Of a DNA stretch of 64,000 bases, positions 23,801 to 36,200 are shown in pieces. Under the pieces are notes generated by a model that searched no databases, had not been told where the DNA came from, and was given only the letters and a program-made list of their open reading frames with translations. Every line of letters starts with the position of its first letter. Position 1 is the stretch's first letter. The stretch spans positions 583,107 to 647,106 of the forward strand of contig UESW01004570.1 of NCBI GenBank assembly GCA_900491605.1. Reading direction: 5' to 3'. The stretch is from Calamus simplicifolius. Lineage: Eukaryota > Streptophyta > Magnoliopsida > Arecales > Arecaceae. Position numbers and translations under genes: made by a program.

Positions 23801-26800
23801 ACCATGGCAAGCAGCTTGTTAGCTTCCCCACAGGCTGATGTCATTTGGTCCATCACTCCACAAGGAGCTCCAACAACATGATTCTCGACCTGCCAAAAAT
23901 TAGGTTATGAGCAATCTGAGAGACCAATTCATCTGCATCGCCACTAGACAATGCAAGTCCCCTGATCAAGAAAATTGTCAATTAAAATATACCTTTTGAC
24001 AAAGCAGTGCAAGCTCCCTTGGATCAATATTCAGTCCTGAAGACATGAAAAACAACATTGGTAATCTCATACATGAAAAACAACATTGGTAATCTCATTG
24101 ATGTTTCCTCAAGAATACAGAGATCATAATACACAACATGCAATTTGAAACTCTAATCTTCAGCAGCTAATGTAAAATATGAGGCTAAGAACATACAATT
24201 ATTTATCTTGCATTATTAGTTGATAAACTAACCGTTTTAATTGCAAATATGTCCAGTGGATACTTGAGTACCCCAAAGGAAGCAAATATGTTCCACAGGT
24301 TGAGATAAAGGTACAGAAAGATGCTTAATATTGTATGTATAGCAAAAACCATAGGACGCCTAAAAAAACACAGGATGCCATAAGATAAGAATTAGATTAG
24401 ATTTGTCTTGATAGAGATAAAGCAAAGATTGCTAAAATAAGGAGCTTATACTGAAATGAAAAATTTACTAATAAAGCCAACTCAAATAGTTGGGATATGG
24501 CCTGTTGGGCACGTTATTAGTCAAGATATTTCTGTTCACAAGATGACGCACAAGTCCACATTGAAGATAAGCAAATCTTAAACCCAACACATATTTATAA
24601 GTGGCAAAAACTTGACATACTACTAAAAATTAATGATGCATGAAATCTGGAAACCTATGTAAATGAGGATTTGACAAACATCAAAGCTTTAAAGCAGTGT
24701 TTAAGAATTTTTCTGTGTCAAACAGATTATCCTATTCGACCCATCACTCATTATCAAAAGTGAGTCTGATTGGGGCTGAACTGAGATATTTTAGATACTG
24801 TTTCAACTGTAGCAGTTCAGTGGGACAGATGGCATGATTAAAAAAAGAGGAAAAAAAAAGAAAAAGAGGAAAATCCAAAACCTGATGGCCAAGCCCCTCT
24901 TTCTTCTTTTCTCAACCTCTTCCTATATCAACGTCCAGAAGCCATCTGCTTGCCACCTCCTGCCTCTGGCCTCCCTCCCTCTTTTCTTAGCAGCAGCAAG
25001 AACTGCCAGTTCCAGCCAGGAGAAGCCCCATGGCTCTGGCAAAAAATCCTTGATGCCAGCACAATTTAGTAAGGTTTTGGTAGAAAATTATCAATCACTA
25101 GAGATATTGTGTTTATCTTTTCGTTTTTATAGGTTATTTGAATTCTGTGACAAACTGCTGTTGAATGTGCCTTCAAAATTTTTATACATACGACAATATC
25201 TGATTCCAAGCCAGTAAAATCACATCTTTGTTTTGTTCTTCTCAGGTTGGTGATAATTCAATTGATATTGCCGAAGCCAATGCAATACAGATATCATCTC
25301 ATGCATGGTCATGACATCAAGAAGCTCAGCACTTGGACTGAATTCTTAGGGCAAAGGTATACTCGGATTGAGATATGCAGAATTATGCTGTTGAAATCAT
25401 AAAAAATTATCATCGCAGGTGCCAATGTCCTTAGACTTTTTTAGCTCATCCCAAACTGGCTGACCTTATATTTTTGGACTTGTGAGCTGAACATAAACAT
25501 TAATTAGGCTTCAACATTTTAACTTTCAAAGTATATTGAAGTATTCGGTGTGTTGTACCAATCCAATTAAGTATGGTACTGGTATAAGGCTTGGTCTATG
25601 CCTACACTGACACATGATGATATTTGTTGTCCACATTCCAACAGCATACCTTGTGTATATCATACCCTACTTGTAAGGTACTAGTACAGGATCTAGTATT
25701 GAGTGACATTATTAGGCTTACCGAGTAAAAAGGTCTAACTAGTTTGGCTCAGAACCATCAGCAGTCTATCTACATCACATGCATGATTGAAAACAGAATA
25801 TTGTAGTCAACTAATGTGCTTGGACAAGTTCAGTGATTTTTTCTCTATGCCCAGTATGGTTGTCTTCAAATTTCTGGATGACAGGGATGTTGTCTTTGAA
25901 TTATTGAAATGTGAAGTTTATGAAATCAAAGCCTAAATAGGTTCTGTTTTATTAGTCAAGATAAGTTCGAACTCAGCAAAATGTAAAAGAGCTGCACCGG
26001 AGCATGCACCGGAGCATGCATACGAAACTCGAATTCCAAAAGAGTGGGGCACAAGCTGAGTTCCACCGCTAGGATTAGTAACCTTCTTCAAGTCGTGGAC
26101 AACTTGGTTCTTTATTTTGTTCATGTAATTTCCTATATTTGATACCTAGTCCCACTGTTTTAACATAAGAAGCACTTTATATATAGAAATGTACTGGCGT
26201 GCAATACTTGCCCCTTTTTTATCCTTCATTTTTTTTATTTTTTTGTAATTGGTATTGTTCAAAGGAGTCTTCAGGGTCACACAAGTGATTATTTTATCCA
26301 GGGTCACACAAACACTTCTGGGTCAAAGTCAATGTTGAGCAGACAGATATGGCAAGCCTGGAGCATGATATTTTCCATTCTTCTTCACATAAAAGCTAGT
26401 CTTATCTAATAAGAACTTTGTTGGCAGGTTTTGGGATGATAAATTTGCTCTTTGTGAGGGATGCATAATGCCTTTGTCTTCCCTGCTCTCTGATGGTTGT
26501 CAACAGAGCAGAGCTTGATTATAAAGTGCTATCAAGACTAATTAGTGTAATGTTTCTTCAGATTCTTTTCAGTCGATTCTCAAACTCCCTTTAAGAGGTT
26601 ATATGTTTTTCATTTTTTTGAACTAAAATAGGCTTACACAGAATGTAAAAATTGCATTTTATAAAAATGTGGTTCCTTTTGCTTTTCATTGAACCTGTTT
26701 TGGGGAAAGTTTTGTGTCACAAAGTCTGAAAAATGAGTTATGAAGTACAGGTCTTCCCTAGTTCTTTGAGAAAACTAGGTTTATGCTTACATGTTTTAGG

Positions 26801-27235
26801 AGACCTCACTGACAATCAAACAGCCTATAACACATGCATTTTTTTTTTGTTACAGAAAATACTAAGATATGCTGTGCCAAAGTCATCGGACAAACTAAAA
26901 CAATACTTCAGCGATTCAATTCGGTTTGACACTATTGGGTCGGATTTATTGGTTCAGGCTCGAGCCATTTACACTAAATAAAAGCCACCGTTTTCACTTC
27001 ATGTTTGCTCGATTTCGTCCTTACAAAACCCTAGCTCCTTCTGCTGTCACCATCGCCCGCTGTTCCTTGACAATCACCGGTCGCTGGCCATCAGTCGTCC
27101 ATTGCTCATCATCCAGTGCCCATCTGGACGTCGCAAGAAGGAAATGGGTCATCAATTGTATTCTGGATAAGTTTCTCACCCTTCCCTCACTCTCTTTTTT
27201 TCGCTAAAAGCTTTTCCCTTTCTCCGGCCACCTCA

Positions 27236-27274
<39 letters not shown>

Positions 27275-30200
27275 TCTACAGCACTGGTTCGCTACGGTTC
27301 GGTATGGTCTGTACTGAAACCATACCAAACTGATCACCGACTGGCACATGCTACTGCTACGGCTCGGCAGATCTTGATTAGATGTAAATGTAAGATTTCT
27401 ACTATAGTGCAAACACCAAAACAATCTCCAAGGAATCACTACCTTGAATACATACTAAACAACTAGCAATGCTTTCTACATATTATGAATTACTGAATTA
27501 TTGATTCATTAAGATCCATATGGTATTATATATGAGCAACTATAAGTTACTGATTCGCCAATATGTGTAGTGCTAAACCAACTTGACGAGATGCAGCAAA
27601 AATTGTTAACTGTCTATGTGAAATTGTTTCCCAGTGCTAGCCCCTAATGGAGAAACAGAAGATACTGATATTAGTTGCAACTAAATAAACATGGTTGGTA
27701 TCCAAGATAATCATTCCACAGGAATGGTCTGTAAATAAAAACTAACCATGAGCAGCTGCAACAGCAAAATAAACATGGTTGGTATCCAAGATAATCATTC
27801 CACAGGAATGGTCTGTAAATAAAAACTAACCATGAGCAGCTGCAACAGCAGACATGGTGGCCACCTCCACTGCTGCAGAAGAAGAAACACCTTTGCCTTC
27901 TGGAACAGCAGAAGAGACCTGAATCATGCAGAAATACCATAAGAAATACAGGTTTGCAGTGTGTGCAACTATATTTGATAAGCAGAGAGAATATAATCTT
28001 GGCTTTTAAGTCCAAAAAGAAAGAGCCTGGACCGATGTTAAAAGACAATAAAAGACAATAAAAGACTAGGTAATATGATTATTATTTTCGATCAAGCAAA
28101 AGCTGCCAAAAGGAATGTTCCACCTCTCACCCCATTTTCAGCTAAAAAATAAGTAGGAATGATATCAAAGCTACTCCAGATGGATTAATTTAATTACAAG
28201 ACACCAAATATAGATCAAAAGATAACAATACATACTATTAGATATGCATAAAGCATCATTTGTACTGTACTGCAGTTCTTGAAGAAATAGAGAAAGTTCT
28301 TGAAAAAGTTAACATGCACAAAACCTGTGTGGTAGAATCCAACTTTTGACAAAACAACAGGCACGTTTTTACCCACATCACAGGAGGGTATTAAATATCA
28401 AAGAGGATACCTTATGTTTAGAAATATTCTTCTTAGCATCTTACTCAACTCAACTCAACTCATCTAAGCCTTTTCCCAACTACATGGGGTCGGCTACATG
28501 AATCTGCTTCCTCCACTTTGCTCTATTCAGGTTTAAGTCAATACTTATACAAATAGTTATATCTCTCTTAATTATTCTGTTCATATTAGTTTAGGTCTAC
28601 CTCTACCTCTTTCATTATCATGAACTATCAAAAGGTCACTCTTTCTAACTTTAGCATCTAAAGGTCTTCGTTGTATATGTCCAAACCATCGTAATCTATT
28701 TTCTCTCATTTTATCTTCAATTGGAGCTACTCCTATCGTTTCTCGTATATGTTTATTTCTAATTCTATTTTTTAAAGTTTTACCACATATCCATCTTAAC
28801 ATGCGCATTTCTATTACACTTAATTTATTCACATGTTGTTTTAGTATTGCCTAATACTTTGTTCCATATAGCATAGCTGCCTAATAGCGGTTTTATAAAA
28901 TTTTTCTTTCAATTTTAATGGGATACGTCGATCATACAATTCTCCCGAAGCACTCCTCCACTTAATCCATCATGCTTTAACTTAATGATTCACATCTTCA
29001 CCTATTTCACCTTCTTGCTAGATAATTGATCCCAAATACCTAAATTTTTTACTCCTTGGTATCTTTGGCTTGCAATTTTTACTGTCTCTTCATTTGCATT
29101 TCTATCTCCACTAAAATTACATTTCATTTATTCAGTTTTAATTCTACTAATCTTAAAACCTTTAGATTCTAAAGTCTCTCTCCAAATCTTTAGCTTAGCA
29201 TTTACTTCAGATTTAGTTTCATCAATCAACATTATATCATTTGCAAATAACATACACCATGGATATCATCTTGAAAATGTTTGGTTAATTCATCCATAAC
29301 TAGTGCAAAAAAATACGGACTTAAGGCATATCCCTTCTATAGCATCTTCTACTGATTTATTTATATCTTAATTTGGTCCAATGTAATATCAACAAAAAAA
29401 AAAATCAAAAATCCATGCTTGCTACGTTTGAGGGTGGATAAATGGATAATCTTGTTAACCACTTAAATTAGATTCCATCCTCTCCCTTTTGATGTGGGAC
29501 TATAGATTGCCAACTAGGGCCTGCTTGATTGTGTTGCCACTTGCCAGTTTTCTTTTTCAGAAACAAGAAATAATCCATTTAATTTTATTTTGTTCCAATT
29601 TTGGAAAAACAGGAAATAAGTTTGCTGATCACAATCATTTTGTATGTTTACAAACAGGAAATCTGGAAAGCACCTTTGATGGTGTTGTAGTGGAGGCAGC
29701 AGATCTAACCGTATGGTTAGAGAGATGGTGGCTTTGCAAACAGTAAACAGAAAATATATTCTTCAAATATATAATTTTTGCCAAATACATTTTATAATTT
29801 GAAGTCAATATAAATGGCCCACCATATGCATTCGAGGTCATCATTATTATTTTTTCTATTTGAAACACAGAATAAAAACAGCTCCTAGATATTTAGACTG
29901 GTTTCAGGTTCGTCCATGACAGCTGAATAGATCAAGTCATGCATCATGTTTGTTACATGAGAGAAAGGAAATAGGCTTCATGTTTAGAATTCATGGGAAA
30001 ATTCAAGATTCATAGCAAGCGAGCAAACAAAGTTAAGAAAGGATTTAGTTCCTTTAACAAGAAGACATGAACTCCATTAGATGCTCCAATTTCTTTGGGA
30101 AATTATACATGTCTAGAGGAACATAAACATGCAGGATAACATCTCTTCAATAAATTGTTGAACAACCTAAAGCTTTTTGCTATGAACTGTTAGAAAAATG

Positions 30201-33200
30201 GTAAACTATCACAGATCTTGAAATTAATAATTTTAGGTTAGGATATACAGCTAGTTGGAAAGAGTGATCTTTTAACAATCTATGGTAATGACAGAGATAG
30301 AGGTAGACCTATCTAACATAGACAAAAATAATTAAAAAAGGATATTGATGGGGCCAGTGGGCCCTATGGGCCACAATGACAACATCTGGGCTCGGCCTCA
30401 GCGAATCGGCCTTTCCTCCACGGGCCCAACAAGTCCAGAGCAGCCTCTCCGAGTCCGCCACCTTTTCTCTCTCCACATGGGGAGAGCGCGTCTCAGCCTC
30501 GGCTCCCCTCGGCTAGGGGTGCAACTTGGGCCAGGTTCAACCCAAACTCGGCCCGCTGAACCAAATTTATAGTAGTGTTTAAACTTATGTTTGCCCAACC
30601 CAAACCTGAAAGACCCGGGTTTAATCCGGTCCGATTTGCAATTGAATCGGGTTAGGGTTGATCCGAACCCGAGATAACCCGAACTCGAGGATTACCCGAA
30701 CGGGGGTAGCTTATTGGCACCAGATTTTTGGGAGCGTTGAAGGCGCCAATCAGGTTAGACGAAATGGCCAACTTGAGGGTGAGGAGGGTAAGGCCATCGG
30801 TCGCAGGCGAGAAAAAGGATAAACATAAAGGCGGACCATCCGCACATTCCGTTTCACTTTCCGCCTCCTCCTCTTCTTTGTTTACGACACCTCCTCCTCT
30901 TATTTGTTTCAGTTAAGACTCTTTTTTTTAAATACAAAGTTAAAGCCCCGAGTTCAGCTTATGCATTAGGCAAGAGATTTTGTTTTTTCGTCTTTGGGAT
31001 CCATAATTCAATGTTTATTTACTTTGAAAAAAGCATTTTTTTTCTCATCAACCCGAATTCCAACCCGAAACTCAACCCGAACTCAATTTTTAAAAATAGG
31101 GTTAGGGTTGAGGTTTTACAAATAGGGTTTTAGGGTTGATATTTTACAAATAGGGTTAGGGTTAGGGTTAGGATTAGGATTAAGGAAAACCCGAGTTTCA
31201 TGAGCCCAAGTTGCACCCCTACCCTCGGCACTCGACCTCGTATGGTCTCGGCCTCAGCCCCCGGTACCGAGCTCCCCTTGGCCTTGGCTTTTTCCCTCAG
31301 CCTCGTATGGCCTCAGATCCTGGCTCTCGGCTCCCCCTCGGCCTCGTACGGCATCGGACCAGCTTCCGCTCGGCCTTGGCCTCAGCTCCCAGCACCGAGC
31401 TTCGCTCGGCCTCGGTCCAGCTCCACCCGGCCTCGGACTTCCCCCTCGGCCTCAGACCTATTCCCCTCGGCCTCCATCTCCCGCTCCTGCAAGCTTCCCC
31501 TTGGCTCCTGCTGCTGTCTCTAGCAAGCTCCCGAGGTGCGTTGCATGAGAGCCATAAGCATGGCCATGAACCCAATACACATCGTACCCATCAGCCGCTC
31601 CTTTTGTTAAGCCCATAGGAGGGCCAGCCATCTACATGGAGATGTCAACATCATGAGGCCCCCCTCCTTTACTCCCATGAGAGCGCCTGGCACCCCACAC
31701 CAAGCCAACAAATCCCAATTACGGCTGGCATGGAGGCAAGAAGCTGGAATAGATCATGACAAGAAGCCTCAACTCCATGCCTCTCGGCTCTGTTCCCAGC
31801 TCGGATGACTGCCTCTGCACTCAGACGTCCCAGCTCCCGAGCTCCCTCTCGAAGGCTCAAGGCTTTGTCTTTCGTGCGAGGAGGCTCCCAACCTCCCGAT
31901 GCCCTCTACGTACAAGCTCCTGCTTCTCGGCTCTGCTCCCAGCCGCCCGGGCTCCCTTCGGCCATGCAGGCTGCCGAGCCCCTCTCGGCCATGCAGGCTA
32001 CATGCATGGGTCCCGACCATGCACGTCCCGAGCTCCCTCTCGGCTCTTAGCGAGCTCCCGAGCTTCCCTCAGCCTCGACCTCAGCTCCCCTTGGCCTTGT
32101 ACGACCTCGGCCTCTGTTCCCCTCCTCGGACTATCAGCATCAGACGTCCCGGCCTTTGGCTTCGTCCCAATATGCGTCCCAAGTCCAAGTGGAGGCTCCC
32201 AAAGTGGCCTCGTCCAAGTGCATTACGTGCATGAGGTTGCATGCACGTAGTGGAACTTCAACAAAGGAGAGAGAGAGAGACCGTGAAAACTAAAGGGCCA
32301 TACCTTGAATCCATATGGAGGCTACCTAATCCAAGTGGAGGATCCTGATATCAACTCTCGGCAACGTCTTCAACGGACTCTCCCAGCCGCTCGTCTTCAA
32401 CGGCCGTCGGCCTCCAGATCTTCCACGACGGCCCCTCGCAGCGGCTTCCAGCTTGCTTCTGATCTTCCATCTTCAGCAGCTCCCTGCTAGACGGCCCCGG
32501 GCCCCCAGCTCTCTGTTCTCAACGACCGAGTCATCCATGATGGCCCTCAACGGTCCGTCTTCCTCGGACTTCCAGCTCTCCGGATTCACGACTCCTAGCC
32601 GTCTGTCAACTCCATTTCCCTCCCACTCTTGACCCGGCCTGGGTTGGGTAAGGCTTACGTGCATGAGATGTACAAGCATGTAATAGTCACAAATGGAGGG
32701 AGGAGAGTTACATGCATGAGGCGTGCATGGGTCTTTTGTTTGGCAAAGTAAAGGCTAGACATCTCCAAGTGGAGCCAGACTCCCACCTCCTGGGTCCGTA
32801 CTCCTTGGCTCTGCTCCCGTCCCAGCTCCTGCTGACCTCACCCAACCTCCGGACTCCGCAATGGCTCGGGTCCGTCCTCCTCGGGTCTGCTTCCATCGGC
32901 CACGAGGGGCCTCCCTCCCCTGTTTCTATGGATGGCTTCTTCCCGGCCTCCCCGCACCGTGCCGAGCTCTGCACCGCCTCTTCTCGGTCTCCAGCCCCGG
33001 CTCGGCCATGGACGGCTTCGTCCCGGCTCGGCCCCGAGCTCCTGCTCGGGCGGTTGCCCCGTCCCGGCCTCCTGCTTTGTCCTAGCCACCCGGCTTCGTC
33101 CCGGCTCGGCCCTGCTCGTTCCCAGCTCCTCCGGCCATGCATGTGTTCTGCATGGCCATGCATGCGGCCTCGAACCCCGTTCCCGTTTCCTGCAGATGCC

Positions 33201-36200
33201 CGAGTTCCTCAGCTCTGCTCCTAGCTGCCGAGCTCCCCTTCGGCCTCGTATGGCCTCGCCTCTGCTCCCTTCGGCATGCAAGGGTCTGAGCTTCCCTCGG
33301 CCTTGCAGCCGCTCGAGCTTCCGCTCGGCCTCGGACCAGCTCTACTTGGCCTCGGACTTCCCCTTTGGCCTCATACACGCTCAACCCCTCGGCCCATTCC
33401 CCTTGGCCGTGAACAGTACCATGCATATGAACAATGCCTTGTACGTGAATAGTGCCATGCAAGCACTCTATAATCAATGCTCTACAAGGAACAGTTGGCT
33501 TTAACTCCAAACTTCATCTTCTGCCCCAACGGTTGCATCTTAGGGCCCACGTGACTAACTTTATCGCCCATCGCTGTTCACGTAGGACTGCAAAAAAGTG
33601 ACGTAGGGGACACGTCTGGCAAGCGCCGTAATGGTTGTCCATGTCCTGCAGCAGCCTACGACAGCCGTCCAAACCAAGTAGGGCCTGCCAACCAGCTGCA
33701 GCCATCTATTCTGACGGACATAGCCTGCAGCTCTGATATGTCACATGGAGGTAAGCTCTACTATTGCTGCCATCAATAAATGCTCTAATAAGTGATTATG
33801 TCCAAAAAAAAACTAGTAGGCTCTAAGCACCAATAAAAAGGGTAAGAGGGACCCCCGACCAGGTAACGAACTCATTTACAATCTTAAACGCTCATTCTTG
33901 TTCAAAGAGACAACAGGGCTCTAAGCATCTCTCTCTTCTTTCTTTCGAGCTTTCTCAAGCACACGGCTGTTGCCCAGAGCACTGACTTGAGCATCGGAGG
34001 ATCCCCGCTGGAATCTCGGTCTCGGGACTTGTTTGCAGGCTCCCAGGCACAAGAAGCTCGCCGAAAGATCCCGGCTCGCTGGAGGAGGTAACCGGACGCT
34101 GGCGGACGTTCGAGGATGGCGACTTGGCGTCAACAGATATAACTATTTATAATTTGAGTGTCGCCTTAGTCCTGAATAAAGCAGAGTGCAAATTCATGTA
34201 GCCGACCCCATGTATTTGGGAAAAGGCTTAGAAGAGTTGGGTTGAGTAGATATACAGCTAGTTGTGTTAGACACAAAGTTATACCAATATGCATATACTG
34301 TCTGCAAAGCGAACACCAAGCTCGGTCATCAAGACAAGAATTGTTCCAGCAATATATGCTGCCCACCTGAGACATAACACATATTAGTGAAACAATAAAA
34401 AGCATAACAATGAGTTAATTCATCATTTTAAATAAAAAATACTCACCTTTGAGATGGATCTCGCGCAAAGTATTCATGAGCCTTTTCATAAGAAATTGGT
34501 TGTTCACCATCCATCAAGTCTGCTAGGTCCATATCGAAGGTTGGTGCACGGTTACTTAAGTCAGAACCAAATGATACCTATATAGGCTAGGAGTTAGCAA
34601 TGGACATATTTCATAAAACTCGTATTCAAAAAGTAATACAGTTTTATAGGCATTACTCACAATTAAGTTCTTAAAATTGACAAGCATAAAGATAGCATAG
34701 TATCTTAGAAGAATAATTAAACAAATGCAGTTAACAGGAACAAGTAGGTAAACAATAAAAAGGATGTCAAATAGTTAAACAAATGCAGTTGTATTGAAAT
34801 ATAGTGATGAAGGGCATAAGCAGGCATGTCATGGCATTCACACTACACAATTATTCCAGAATCCTACAAGATAAAGAAGTTTGTGGTAACATTTTATCCA
34901 GACTTCAATCTGGTAAACAGACTTGTAAGAAAGTAAAATTTCTGAATTCAAAAATTAAGTTGTAGGACATACAACTTGTAGCACAGGAATAGGTCCCTGT
35001 CCTTTTGCCTGCTGCCGTGCTTGAGCATGTTTCCAGAGTTTTTGCCTGCTTGGATGGTTCTTCTGAACAGCCACATGGCAGGCCTCTCTAATTGGCATCT
35101 ACAATGAAGGGAATTGGAACATATTAAACAAATCACTGGAGTTCTTTTTTTTTTTTTAAATCATACTTAAAAGAGAAATTTATCCATTCAAAACAGCTGA
35201 AAAGAGTCTTGGAAGGTTATTGGTTAACATATGCACTTGCCAGGAAAAGAAGCTAACCTGCAAAACTAGGCTTCCAGAATAATCTGCAATTCCTCCCATG
35301 ACATCCAACCTTCCAGGTGCTCTTGCTACATAAAATTCTTCCTGCACAAGAAAAAGAAACCCTGAAGCATGCAGCTAAATTATAACCATCTGATGGATTC
35401 ATCTTAAACTGAAACCTTTCTGCACACTCTCAAGTTAGATTGTAAAATCCAATAGGTCAAGATAATAATCAGGCATCTTTTTCTATGACTGGTTATCAAC
35501 CTGACCTTTCTACATGCCATTTTGGCCTTTAAGATGTTGAAGATGGCAATCATGAGAAGGATAAGTGGACATATGGTACAACTTTGGGCAACCAAGACAG
35601 GGACAACCCAAAAAAAATGAGGGACACAATTTTGGGTTGAAGAATCATGAAAGAGAAACATAATGTCAGGAGGAGGATTTGGAAAACAAGGATGCATAGT
35701 AAATGTTTAAGTGTAGATTTGGCTCATAGAAGGAATATTGAACAAGAGCTCATTCAGTAAAGAAACATTCACTAGCATGAGTTCATTGTTCAACATGCAT
35801 GTTTTAATGTGATTCAGGTTGACATGAAGCTGAACCTGTTTCAATTGTCATATTTCAATTTGCAGCGAGAAAAATTTTAGCAGCATTTGAATAACAGAGA
35901 GAAGATACACAAGAAAATTTTAAGAAAAACTATAATAACCATTGCATATTTAATTTATTCCTAGCATTATAAACAGAATGTAATAAAGTTAAAAAAAAAT
36001 AAAGAAAGAAAGCAGAGAAAAGAGTAAGCTAGGTGAGGACCTCCCAATTAAAGAGTGCTGCAGCTGCAATCCGCTCCCTTACTTGGCGCTTCTCAGGATT
36101 CTTTAGGTCTGATCCACCATCAAGTTCTGCTAGGCTCTTCAGGAAAGCCACTGTATCGGATAAACCAAGCAGATCACCATGGAGTATCTCAAAGTTCTCG

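Larger units (their letters stand above)
30346..34135 (+). mobile_element. Solo LTR of a Tat-like Ty3/gypsy element
   Basis: The sequence starts TGATGGGGCC and ends GACTTGGCGTCAACA, with the 5-bp duplication GATAT on both sides (30341-30345, 34136-34140). It has no internal coding region, so it is a solo LTR left by LTR-LTR recombination. Near its 3' end it has CAATAAAAAG (33831) as possible TATA and GCACTGACTTGAGCATCGGA (33979), closely paralleling the LTR at 3164-5390, so both belong to related families. A hAT MITE (30514-31221) lies inside; without it the LTR is about 3.08 kb. The middle is unusually GC-rich. Confidence 0.87.
30258..34248 (+). mobile_element. LINE 3' end, split by an LTR, in intron 20
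   Basis: A 16-bp duplication GATATACAGCTAGTTG (30242-30257 and 34249-34264) brackets a LINE fragment made of 30258-30345 and 34136-34248. The fragment matches the other LINE 3' ends (GAGTGATCTTTTAACAATCT at 30261, AGCCGACCCCATGTA near 34198) and ends GTTGGGTTGAGTA. It is in the plus orientation, antisense to the host gene. The solo LTR 30346-34135 sits inside it. Confidence 0.9.

Noticed and set aside
31101..31180. True interstitial telomere
   Set aside because: Units are TTAGGG-like and irregular, not runs of the plant TTTAGGG, and they lie within a TE with clear ends.
31200..33510. Open frames of 100-190 codons on both strands
   Set aside because: GC-rich degenerate repeats inside an LTR give stop-free frames on both strands; no domain seen.
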